From: CAVRZJ01 sp964594125
Lineage (GTDB): Bacteria > Acidobacteriota > Thermoanaerobaculia > Thermoanaerobaculales > Thermoanaerobaculaceae
Length of the DNA: 64,000 bases
Assembly: GCA_964594125.1 (NCBI GenBank)
Contig: CAZQLL010000006.1
Span: 62,001 to 126,000 of the forward strand
Direction: 5' to 3'
The position numbers and the translations under genes were made by a program. The notes beneath the pieces were generated by a model. It had not been told where the DNA came from. It did not search any database and was given only the letters and a program-made list of their open reading frames with translations. How positions within the stretch are numbered: position 1 is the stretch's first letter; each line of letters opens with the position of its first letter. This document shows positions 1-6,879 of the stretch, piece by piece.

Positions 1-1
1 G

Positions 2-100
2 TTCCGCATCCTCGGGATCGCGGTCGGCGGCGCGCTCGACCTGCTCAGGGCGATCATCACGCTGCCCGCCCGCCTGCTCGGCTCGCCCGGCAGGGTGTGA
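2..100 (+). CDS. 3' end of a gene cut by the window edge, unknown product
   Basis: An open frame enters from the left edge and ends at a TGA at 98-100. The visible 32 residues begin FRILGIAVGGALDLL and end in a short basic tail (RLLGSPGRV). The stretch is rich in Ile, Leu, Ala and Gly, so it may be a C-terminal amphipathic or membrane-associated helix. Too little is present to name a family. It lies 28 bases upstream of the next gene on the same strand, so the two could be cotranscribed. The frame being coding is an inference from the clean run to a stop just before the next gene. Confidence 0.4.
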   Translation, partial: FRILGIAVGGALDLLRAIITLPARLLGSPGRV

Positions 101-128
101 GCGCGCCTCGACTACACTTCCACCCATC

Positions 129-806
129 ATGGAATCGCACATCCTGATCGCGTTCATCGTCGTGGCCGTCGTCGCCGCGGCGGCGGCGGTGCTGATCTCC
201 CGGCACCTGGCCGCCCGCCGGCGCGACGCGCTGGCGGCCGCGGCGCTCGGGCTCGGGCTCGAGTTCCTCCCGAAGCTGCAGGCGCACGAGGTCGCCCCGG
301 CAGGCATGCGCACCCTTTCGCGCGGCCGCTCGCACTCCTTCCACAACGCGCTGCGCGGGCGGCGCGGCGACACCGAGGTGCTGCTCGTCGACCACCACTA
401 CGTCACCGGCGGCGGCAAGAACAGCTCCCGCCACCGGCGCTCGCTCGTGGTGCTGCACAGGCCCGGTCTGGCCTTGCCGGCGTTCTTCATGCGCCCGCAG
501 ATCCCGCTGTTCGACGCCATCGGCAAGATGGCCGGCGGGAAGGACCTCGACTTCGCCGAGGACGCTGCGTTCTCGCGCGCCTTCGTGCTCCAGACCGGGG
601 ACGAGGACGCAGTCAGGCGGGTGTTCGGGCTCGAGGTGCGGCAGCAGATGCTCGGCCTCGGCCGCGCGTTCGAGGTGGAGGCCGGCGGCGACGTCGTCCA
701 GCTCCAGCACGTGCGCCGGGTGCCCCCGGCCGACGCCGTGCGGCTGCTCGAGACCGCCACGGCCCTGCTCGACGTGCTCGCTGCGGCCGCCCGGCCGCGC
801 TGGTAG
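129..806 (+). CDS. Single-pass membrane-anchored hypothetical protein
   Basis: The 225-residue product has one strongly hydrophobic N-terminal segment (about residues 6-24, Ile/Val/Ala rich) followed by a basic cluster (RHLAARRRD). This is a typical N-in signal anchor, so the rest would face the cytoplasm or act as a membrane-tethered domain. The remaining ~195 residues are mixed alpha/beta with a conserved-looking core (DTEVLLVDHHYVTGGGKNSS, then RRSLVVLHRPGL). The layout resembles small DUF3137-like proteins that carry one helix and a soluble domain, but I cannot confirm the family. Codon use matches the neighbours. No enzyme motif was recognised. Confidence 0.7.
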   Translation: MESHILIAFIVVAVVAAAAAVLISRHLAARRRDALAAAALGLGLEFLPKLQAHEVAPAGMRTLSRGRSHSFHNALRGRRGDTEVLLVDHHYVTGGGKNSSRHRRSLVVLHRPGLALPAFFMRPQIPLFDAIGKMAGGKDLDFAEDAAFSRAFVLQTGDEDAVRRVFGLEVRQQMLGLGRAFEVEAGGDVVQLQHVRRVPPADAVRLLETATALLDVLAAAARPRW

Positions 807-828
807 GCCCATCCTGTCGGAGAGCCGG

Positions 829-891
829 CGCGGAGCGCCGGCCCCACATCCGCACTACCTGCAAGACCCGATGTGGGGCGCGCGCTCCGCG
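829..891. repeat. Nested inverted repeat between two genes
   Basis: The arms at 829-850 and 870-891 are 22 bases each and complementary except for a central CG/GC swap, separated by a 19-base loop. The outer part is CGCGGAGCGC, the inner part GCCCCACATC paired with GATGTGGGGC. It fills the gap between the stop at 806 and the DinB start. No T-tract follows, so a Rho-independent terminator is not clearly supported. It could be a REP/MITE-like palindrome or a processing hairpin. Confidence 0.6.
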
Positions 892-934
892 CGCGCCGTC
901 AAGCGGCGCACGTAAAATGTCGCTGGAGGCTCCC

Positions 935-1435
935 ATGTACCGACGCATCGCCGATTTCCTGGAGGACTTCGCTGCCGAGAACCAGGCCACGCTCAAGGTG
1001 ATCAACGCGCTAACCGACGAGGCGCTCGGACAGCGCGTGACGCCCGACGGTCGCTCCATCGGCCGGCTCGCGTGGCATCTCGTCGGCACGCTGCACGAGA
1101 TGCCGGCTTCCGCCGGCCTGGCCACAGCCGCCGCGGACGCCGAGGCGCCCGTACCGGCTACGGCCGCGGAGATCGCCTCCGCGTACGAGCGCGGCGCGGC
1201 CGCCGCCCGCGCCGCCGTGTCCGCGGGCTGGAGCGACGCCGACCTCGACGGCGAGATCCCTCTTTACGGCGAGTCGTGGAAGCGCGGCCGCGTGCTCTCC
1301 GCGCTGATCCGCCACGAGGCGCACCACCGCGGCCAGATCACCGTGCTGATGCGCCAGGCCGGCCTCCCGGTGCCAGGCGTGTACGGCCCGGCGCGCGAGG
1401 AGTGGGCCGCCTACGGCATGCCGGCGCAGGAGTAA
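935..1435 (+). CDS. DinB-family putative metal-dependent enzyme
   Basis: The 166-residue product has the length and four-helix pattern of the DinB/YfiT superfamily, which are metal-binding bundles often acting as thiol transferases or hydrolases of unknown substrate. Candidate metal ligands are the histidine in AWHLVGTLH (about residues 48-54) and the HEAHHRGQ motif near residues 127-131; His in these two places is the family pattern. An ATG at 917 is also in frame, but it has no ribosome site. The ATG at 935 has GGAGG five bases upstream, so I chose it. The physiological substrate cannot be read from the sequence. Confidence 0.85.
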   Translation: MYRRIADFLEDFAAENQATLKVINALTDEALGQRVTPDGRSIGRLAWHLVGTLHEMPASAGLATAAADAEAPVPATAAEIASAYERGAAAARAAVSAGWSDADLDGEIPLYGESWKRGRVLSALIRHEAHHRGQITVLMRQAGLPVPGVYGPAREEWAAYGMPAQE

Positions 1436-1442
1436 CCGGGCT

Positions 1443-1655
1443 TCAGCGGCAGCCGGCGTCGCGGCTGCCCTTGACGGCGCGCTGCAGCTCGGCGTCGCCG
1501 CGCGCCAGGCGGTCGAGGCTGTGGACAATCAGTGCTCGCGCCAGCGCCGCCGCGCCCATCCCGAGCTGCGCCGCCGCCGCGCCGAGCGCCGCGTGCTCGG
1601 CCGGACTCAGCTCCACCTGGACCTTCAGCGTCGTCGCGCCGCCGTCATCACGCAT
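1443..1655 (-). CDS. Small ribbon-helix-helix-like protein, possible second antitoxin
   Basis: The product has 70 residues. After MRDDGGATT comes a strand-like segment (LKVQVELSP), then two predicted helices (AEHAALGAAAAQLGMGAAALARALIVHSLDRL). This resembles a CopG/Arc ribbon-helix-helix fold, the usual DNA-binding form of small antitoxins. Its ATG overlaps the last eight bases of the RelE-like gene (1648-1655) and has a good GGAGG about five bases upstream, so it is translationally coupled. Together with the RHH gene at 1987-2214 it would make a toxin flanked by two RHH proteins. An alternative is an unrelated CopG-type regulator. Fold assignment is by pattern only. Confidence 0.55.
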   Translation of the reverse strand: MRDDGGATTLKVQVELSPAEHAALGAAAAQLGMGAAALARALIVHSLDRLARGDAELQRAVKGSRDAGCR

Positions 1656-1986
1656 GGCTTCCTCCCCGCACCCGAGACCGCCGCGATGGTAACAGCGCCG
1701 TGCGGCCCGCGAGGTGCTCGTAGACCTCGCCGCGGCGGCCGATCCTGAGCGCCCATAGCTCGCTCTCGCGCATCGCGAACACCACCCGCCGATCTCCGAC
1801 GCGAAGCGGCCAGAGGCGCTGCGTGGTATGCGCCAGCGGCTTCGCATGCCGCTCCGGATGCAGCGTGAGCTTGGCCTCGATCGCCGCTTTGATCCGGCGC
1901 CGGACGACCGCGTCGAGCGCCGCTATGTCCTCGCTCACGACCTTGCGGTGATAGACGATGCCGTGCCCGGGCATGGGCCGGCGCAT
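1648..1986 (-). CDS. RelE/ParE-superfamily toxin candidate
   Basis: The 112-residue product carries the RelE-like layout: an N-terminal strand (IVYHRKVVSEDI), two helices (ALDAVVRRRIKAAIEAKL), then strands with basic residues (LWPLRVGDRRVVFAMRESELWALRIGRRGEVYE). In the family such proteins cleave ribosome-bound mRNA or poison gyrase. The Arg-rich strand RVGDRRVVF is the usual core of the toxin. A further ~20 residues (LLPSRRSRVRGGSHA) extend beyond the normal end. Its ATG directly follows the TGA of the upstream RHH gene, an antitoxin-first order typical of such loci. An alternative start lies at the fifth residue (MPGHG). Activity as a toxin is inferred from fold and context. Confidence 0.7.
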   Translation of the reverse strand: MRRPMPGHGIVYHRKVVSEDIAALDAVVRRRIKAAIEAKLTLHPERHAKPLAHTTQRLWPLRVGDRRVVFAMRESELWALRIGRRGEVYEHLAGRTALLPSRRSRVRGGSHA

Positions 1987-2214
1987 TCACTCCCAGGCGC
2001 GGTGGTGGGGCACCGCGTCCTCACGCACGAACGACGCGAGGCGGCGCTCGCCCGCCGCGGCCCAGTACGCCTCCTCGTCCTCCTCGCGCAACCGCAGCAG
2101 CATGTCGCGGACGACGAGCGACACCGAGATCCCCTCGGCGCGCGCGCGGCGCGTCAGCCACGACATCACGGAAGCGTCGACCACCGCCGAGATCCTCGGG
2201 CTCTTCGCGGGCAT
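1987..2214 (-). CDS. Ribbon-helix-helix antitoxin-like protein
   Basis: The 75-residue product starts MPAKSPRISAVVDASVMSW. It has the RHH pattern of a beta strand (RISAVVD) followed by two helices (ASVMSWLTRRARAEG and SVSLVVRDMLLRLR), then an acidic and aromatic tail (EEDEEAYWAAAGERR) that could wrap the toxin. Of two nearby ATGs (2220 and 2214), only 2214 has GGAGG six bases upstream (2221-2225), so I chose it. The stop abuts the RelE-like start at 1986. By analogy it would neutralise that toxin and autorepress the operon. Confidence 0.7.
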   Translation of the reverse strand: MPAKSPRISAVVDASVMSWLTRRARAEGISVSLVVRDMLLRLREEDEEAYWAAAGERRLASFVREDAVPHHRAWE

Positions 2215-2322
2215 GCTCATCCTCCGCCGTGAATGGAGCACCAGAGCTGCACTCGACCGCTGCCGTCGCGGGTGACGCCTTGACCGTGCCAGCGCCTGCC
2301 GCATGCGCCGGGCGGACTGCGG

Positions 2323-3687
2323 TCAGCGAAGCGCGCGCAGAACGTCCGGCGGGCCGAAGTGGCCACCGCGTCCGCGCCCCGCGCGGGTCCATGCGCCGAC
2401 GACGACCGGGCGCCCGCGGACGAGCGGGAGGTTGGCGGCCTTGCGGCGCGCCTCGGCGAGCAGGCCGCGGGCATCCGGGCGGGCCGACCAGTCGACCTCG
2501 CCGACCAGCACCGTCGCGCCGTCGGCGCTCTCCGCCACCACGTCGACCTCCATTGGCGAGCGGTCCGCCCCCGGACCCCACCACGACGACGCCTCGCCCC
2601 AGCGCGTTCCCAGGTAGGAACGGCGCGGCACGCTGGCGCGGACCAGGTCCTCCCAGACACTGCCGGCGTGTGCCGGCCATTCGGAGACCATCTCGCGCAG
2701 CACGGCGCGCTCCTGCCGCGCCTCCAGGCGCGAGCGGTTGGTCTCGACGAAGCGGAACCAGAACCGCAGAAACGGATCGGAGATGCGGTAGAGGGAACGC
2801 TTGCTGTCGCGCACGGAGGCGCCGAACGGCTGGTCGCGCCGCACCACGCCGAGCTCCAGCAGGCGCTCCATCGGACGCGACAGCGACGTCGCCGGCTTGC
2901 CCAGCCCGCCGGCGATCTCGGAGAGGCGGTGGCAGCCGCGTCCGACCAGCGCCAGTATCGACGCCGCCTGCGTGACGTCCCGCACGTCGTCGAGCAGCAG
3001 TCGCGTCGGCTCCTCGTGGAGGACCCCAAGGGGGCTCAGGACGAGGTCGCGTATCGCGGCTCGCAGCGAGGCGTACCCGGCGGCCAGCTCCCAGTAGCGC
3101 GGCACGCCACCCCAGGCTGCGAAGGCGTCGACCGCCGCCGCGGCCGACCGCGTGCCGAGCGCCTGCGGCAGCCAGCCGCAGCCCAGCGGACCGATGGGGA
3201 GAATCTCGCTGGCACGCCCGTAGAGCGGAGCGTTGCCGTCCAGCACGAGCCCCTGCATCATGCGTTGTGACGACCCGGCGACCACGAGATGGAGTCTGTC
3301 GGGCGCCACGTCGAGGCGCTTCGCAAGCAAGCTCGGCAGCTCGCGGGCCACCGATACGAGCGACGGGAACTCGTCGATGACCACGACGCTCCCGGCCGGC
3401 GCCTCGCGCCAGAGCCGCGCCAGGAGCGCGTCCCAGTCGGCATAGGAGACCTCGGCGAACCCGGGAATCAGCCGGCCGAGCTCCACAGCCATCGCCTGGC
3501 GCTGGAGCGGCCCAACCCGGTCGTCGGCAACGAAATGCGCGGACCGGCCGGCGGGTATCGCCTCGAGCAGCAGACGCGACTTGCCGCAGCGCCGGCGCCC
3601 GTACAGCACCGCCAGCCCGCCCCCGCGCGACAGGAAGCGCCGCAGCCGGCCCAGCTCCTCCTCGCGGTCGAGAAACGGCAATCTCAT
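2323..3687 (-). CDS. AAA-type ATPase with C-terminal DUF234-like nuclease-fold domain
   Basis: The product has 454 residues. The N-terminal half is a P-loop NTPase of the archaeal ATPase/MNS-STAND type: it opens FLDREEELGRLRRFL, has Walker A GRRRCGKSRLL near residue 31-40 and Walker B VVVIDEFPSL near 100. A winged-helix segment follows (SEIAGGLGKPATSLSRPMERLLELGVV). The C-terminal ~110 residues contain EVDVVAES and VLVGEVDW, matching the PD-(D/E)xK-like core of DUF234. Such proteins are widespread, often mobile and mostly uncharacterised; a role in defence or DNA handling is only suspected. The gene stands alone and is transcribed from the strong promoter at 3711-3739. Confidence 0.85.
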   Translation of the reverse strand: MRLPFLDREEELGRLRRFLSRGGGLAVLYGRRRCGKSRLLLEAIPAGRSAHFVADDRVGPLQRQAMAVELGRLIPGFAEVSYADWDALLARLWREAPAGSVVVIDEFPSLVSVARELPSLLAKRLDVAPDRLHLVVAGSSQRMMQGLVLDGNAPLYGRASEILPIGPLGCGWLPQALGTRSAAAAVDAFAAWGGVPRYWELAAGYASLRAAIRDLVLSPLGVLHEEPTRLLLDDVRDVTQAASILALVGRGCHRLSEIAGGLGKPATSLSRPMERLLELGVVRRDQPFGASVRDSKRSLYRISDPFLRFWFRFVETNRSRLEARQERAVLREMVSEWPAHAGSVWEDLVRASVPRRSYLGTRWGEASSWWGPGADRSPMEVDVVAESADGATVLVGEVDWSARPDARGLLAEARRKAANLPLVRGRPVVVGAWTRAGRGRGGHFGPPDVLRALR

Positions 3688-3708
3688 CCAGCGCCTCTTC
3701 GTTCCGTA

Positions 3709-3739
3709 ACATTATTATGTGCGAGCATAATAATGTCAA
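3709..3739 (-). promoter_or_regulatory. Sigma70-type promoter embedded in a perfect palindrome
   Basis: Reading on the minus strand, TTGACA (3739-3734) and AATAAT (3716-3711) are separated by exactly 17 bases. The start point would be near 3704 and the ATPase ATG is at 3687, giving a leader of about 17 bases with a weak AGAGG site. An inverted repeat with arms ACATTATTATG (3709-3719) and CATAATAATGT (3726-3736) and a 6-base spacer overlaps both boxes. The AT-rich patch is conspicuous in GC-rich DNA. A repressor bound here would block the polymerase, so autoregulation or repression is likely. A partial third copy (ACATAAT) lies at 3744-3750. Confidence 0.75.
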
Positions 3740-3807
3740 GGCAACATAATTGCACAGAGCACCTGCCGCCGCCGGGCGGGGGTGAAGGCTCTGAGCACGC
3801 CGTGGCG

Positions 3808-5994
3808 CTACTTCCGTCGCGGCGGGCGCAGGTCGGGATACGGGGTGCGGTTGCGCCAGACGATCCAGAAGGCGAGGGCGAGGACGGCGGCGCCGGCGAG
3901 GTAGAGCCAGGGGTCGAGGTCGTAGAGCGCGATGCCGTAGTGGCCGCCGAGGACGCCGAGGGCGTTGTTGAGCGCGTGCCACAGCATCGCCGGCAAGATC
4001 GACCCCGTGAGCAGCGTCACGGCGGCGAGCAGCACGCCGAGGAACGCCGTCGGCACGATGCGGAACAGGCTGGTGTGGAAGAAGCCGAAGATCGCGCCGG
4101 TGACCAGCGCCAGCATCACCGGCGAGAACCGCCGCCTGAGGCCGTGCAGGAGCACACCGCGGAAGGCGATCTCCTCGCAGATCCCGGGCGCCACGGTGAG
4201 CAGCAGCAGGAGCTGCCAGAACGGGACCGAGTCGGGCAGCAGCCCCTGCCCGAACGCCTCCAGCATCTTCTGCGGCACCGGGAAAACGCGGTTGGCGAGG
4301 ACGAACACGCCGGTGGCGGTGAGCAACCCCGCCGGGGCGCCGACGAGCACCGCGAGCCACACGGCGGGCCGCGGCGCACGCAGCGCCAGCGCCTCGCGCA
4401 CGTCGAGACGGTAGCGGCGGATCATCAGGAACGAGCCGCCGAGGAAGAGCACGCCGAGGTTGAAGGCGAGCTGCACGCGAAGGTCGGCACCCTCGCCCAT
4501 GTTGTTGGCCGCGATGAACATGATCGCCCACATGACGGCGAAGGCCCGCAGCACGTGCCGCGGGAACAGCGCCGGCCCGCCGCGCAGCTCCTCGGCGCCG
4601 ACGTCGGCGGCGGTGATCAGCCGCTCGGTGGACAGCGTCCGCTCGGCGAGCACCGCAACCCAGACGGCGGCGGCGGCGGTGACCAGCCAGGCGACCGCGA
4701 TCATCGGCCAGTCGGGCATGCCGACCAGGACCTCCTTGGCCGCGACCGCGAGGTTGGCGATGGGCACGAGCGCGATCACCGAGCGCAGCTTGACGCCCGG
4801 CAGCATCGGCGCGAGCGCCGGGATCAGCCCGAGCAGGAAGACGGGGAAGAAGTAGAGCTGCGCCTCCTTGTAGGTCTTCGCGCGGCCGGAGGTGAGGAGC
4901 AGCACGCTCGACGCCAGCGCGATCATCGGCAGGTAGAGCCCGAGCAGGAGCAGGGCGCGTGCGGGCGTGACCGCGGCGGCGAAGTTCTCCGGCGCCGGGA
5001 TGAGCCTGAAACCGACGTAGACGAGCAGGTTCGCCACCTGGATGAGCGTGATCATGAGCGCCACGGCAAGGATCAGCAGCAGCTTGGCGACGATCACCTC
5101 GCGCCGGCTCACCGCGGTGGTGAGCAGCGTCTCGAGCGTGGCGCGCTCCTTCTCGCCGGCGAGCGTGTCGGTGGCGACCACCGAGCCGCCGGAGAGGACG
5201 AACAGCAGCAGGAACAGCGTCAGGAAGCGGCCGAGCTTGAGGCCGGTGACCTCGGCGGCCGTGGCGACATCGGCGGTCGCGACGACGCCGACCGTGTCCG
5301 GCGCGACCGCCAGCCCGCGCTCGCGCAGGGTGACGTCGCGCAAGCTCCTGCGCGCATCGCGCAGGCGGTCGCGCATGGTGCGGGCGCCGGTCTCGGAGGC
5401 GTCGCGGTCGGCGCGGTAGACGACGGTGATCGCGGGGACGCCGGGGCGCGGGTCCTCGCCGCCGGTGTCCATGTCGCTGCCGTCGCGCTCCTCGTCGGAG
5501 CCCCGGTTCTCGCCGCCGTTGCGCTCCTCCCCGCCCTTTGAGGGAGTCGCGCCCTCCGCCTCGCGCTCCCTGGCCTTCTTCTCGCGCTCGGCGGCCGCGG
5601 CGGCCGCCGCATCCTCGCCGCTCGCGGTGTCGAGGTAGAAGTGGATCTCGTCCTCCTCGAGCGCCTCGGCGGCGTCGGCGACCTCCACCTCCTTGAAGCG
5701 CTGGGCGTTCGGCTCGCGCAACCCGCCGTCCCCCACCCGCTCCTCCGCCGCGGCCGGCGCCGCCGCCACCGCTGCGCGCGCCGCCTCGGCGTGCGTCCCG
5801 ACCACCGCGTAGGTGTACTCGGTGGCCTTGAGCTTGGCGGCGCGCCGCTGCTCGCTCCACCGCCCGGCGTAGAGCATCAGCGGCATCACCAGCAGCGGCA
5901 GGACGATCGACATGATCACCGTGCGCCGGTCGCGCAGCACGGTGCGCAGCTCGGCCGCGAACAGCGTAACGACGGTGGCGCGGTCGAGCTTCAT
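3808..5994 (-). CDS. ABC-2 type permease fused to a CPBP intramembrane protease domain (NatB-like)
   Basis: The product has 728 residues. The N-terminal part is an ABC-2 permease: a first membrane helix near residues 24-40 (VIMSIVLPLLVMPLMLYAG), then a large extracytoplasmic, very charged loop (to about 255), then five or more helices. The C-terminal ~200 residues form a CPBP/Abi domain with the motif EEIAFRG (about 605), FFHTSLFR (about 638) and HALNN (about 675), the metalloprotease signature. The permease-CPBP fusion is a known architecture beside NatA-like ATPases. The ATG overlaps the ATPase stop (ATGA). Together they would export an ion, peptide or lipid. The substrate is unknown. Confidence 0.88.
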   Translation of the reverse strand: MKLDRATVVTLFAAELRTVLRDRRTVIMSIVLPLLVMPLMLYAGRWSEQRRAAKLKATEYTYAVVGTHAEAARAAVAAAPAAAEERVGDGGLREPNAQRFKEVEVADAAEALEEDEIHFYLDTASGEDAAAAAAAEREKKAREREAEGATPSKGGEERNGGENRGSDEERDGSDMDTGGEDPRPGVPAITVVYRADRDASETGARTMRDRLRDARRSLRDVTLRERGLAVAPDTVGVVATADVATAAEVTGLKLGRFLTLFLLLFVLSGGSVVATDTLAGEKERATLETLLTTAVSRREVIVAKLLLILAVALMITLIQVANLLVYVGFRLIPAPENFAAAVTPARALLLLGLYLPMIALASSVLLLTSGRAKTYKEAQLYFFPVFLLGLIPALAPMLPGVKLRSVIALVPIANLAVAAKEVLVGMPDWPMIAVAWLVTAAAAVWVAVLAERTLSTERLITAADVGAEELRGGPALFPRHVLRAFAVMWAIMFIAANNMGEGADLRVQLAFNLGVLFLGGSFLMIRRYRLDVREALALRAPRPAVWLAVLVGAPAGLLTATGVFVLANRVFPVPQKMLEAFGQGLLPDSVPFWQLLLLLTVAPGICEEIAFRGVLLHGLRRRFSPVMLALVTGAIFGFFHTSLFRIVPTAFLGVLLAAVTLLTGSILPAMLWHALNNALGVLGGHYGIALYDLDPWLYLAGAAVLALAFWIVWRNRTPYPDLRPPRRK

Positions 5995-6752
5995 GCCGCG
6001 GCGCCCGCCTCGGCCTGCTGCACGTAGTGGACGAAGATCTCCTCGAGGTAGCGCTCGCCTGTGGCGGCGCGCAGCGCATCGAGGGTGTCGCAGGCGTGGA
6101 TGCGGCCGCGGTGGATGATCGCGATGCGGTCGCACAGCTTCTCGGCCTCGCTCATGATGTGCGTCGAGAAGATGATCGTCTTCCCCTCGCCGCGGAACTC
6201 GCGGATGATCTTCTGCATCTCGATCGCGTTGAGCACGTCGAGGCCGACCGTCGGCTCGTCGAAGATGAGCACCGGCGGGTCGTGCGCGACGGTGCGCGCA
6301 ATCGACACCTTCTGCTTCATGCCGCTCGACAGCTTGTCGACGCGCGCCCCGGCGTACTCGCGGATGCCGAAGCGGTCAATGAGCTGGTCGACGCGCAAGG
6401 CCACGCGCTCGGCCGGGTAACGGTTGATACGGGCAAAGAACTCGAGCGTCTCGCGAGCGGTGAGGCGCGGGTAGAGCGCGGTCGACGCCGAGTAGAACCC
6501 GAGCGAGCGGCGGACGTCCTCGGGGGCGGCGGCGACCTCGTGTCCGAGTACGGTGGCGGTACCGGCGGAGGGCGCCAGGATCGTCGCCAGCATGCGCAGC
6601 GTGGTGGTCTTCCCCGCCCCGTTGGCGCCGAGCAGGCCGAAGATCTCACCCTGGCGGCACTCGAAGTCGATGCCGGCGACTGCCTGCACCTCGCCCCGGC
6701 TCTCGTCGAAGAACGTTTTCTTCAAGCCGCTCACCACCACCGTAGCACTCAT
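5991..6752 (-). CDS. ABC transporter ATP-binding protein (NatA-like)
   Basis: The product has 253 residues with all ABC ATPase motifs: Walker A GANGAGKTTT (about 42-51), signature LSSGMKQKVS, Walker B PVLIFDEPTVGLD and the switch histidine in IIFSTHIMSEAE. It would power the flanking permeases at 3808-5994 and 6880-8178. It sits between the two permease genes; the downstream one is coupled through an ATGA overlap, the upstream one is separated by 127 bases with two GC-rich hairpins. Closest in style to NatA sodium exporters and related ABC-2 drug or lipid exporters. High certainty for the ATPase role, low for the substrate. Confidence 0.93.
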   Translation of the reverse strand: MSATVVVSGLKKTFFDESRGEVQAVAGIDFECRQGEIFGLLGANGAGKTTTLRMLATILAPSAGTATVLGHEVAAAPEDVRRSLGFYSASTALYPRLTARETLEFFARINRYPAERVALRVDQLIDRFGIREYAGARVDKLSSGMKQKVSIARTVAHDPPVLIFDEPTVGLDVLNAIEMQKIIREFRGEGKTIIFSTHIMSEAEKLCDRIAIIHRGRIHACDTLDALRAATGERYLEEIFVHYVQQAEAGAAA

Positions 6753-6794
6753 CGAGTCACTCCCGACTGAGGGGAGGTCTCGCGACGTCCCCTC

Positions 6795-6856
6795 GGCGCC
6801 GGAGTGAATCCGGCGCCTTCACCCCTCCGCGCCGGCGGCCCTGCCGGGCCGCCGGA
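6795..6856. repeat. Two adjacent GC-rich hairpins between exporter genes
   Basis: The first hairpin is 6795-6817: arms GGCGCCGGA and TCCGGCGCC with a 5-base loop. The second lies within 6830-6856: arms CGGCGGCCC and GGGCCGCCG around TGCC. The second has a close relative at 22982-23008 (23 of 27 bases identical). They lie in the 127-base gap between the first permease and the ATPase of the same operon and could attenuate or stabilise the transcript, or be REP-like repeats. No T-tract follows on the minus strand. Confidence 0.5.
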
Positions 6857-6879
6857 TCGCCACCGGGCCGCGGAGGCGC

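Noticed and set aside
2021..6079. A minus-strand open frame of over 1300 codons running across several genes
   Set aside because: It is the antisense or off-frame shadow of high-GC coding DNA. The product is an Arg/Ala-rich run without domains, while the ATPase and permease frames have clear motifs.
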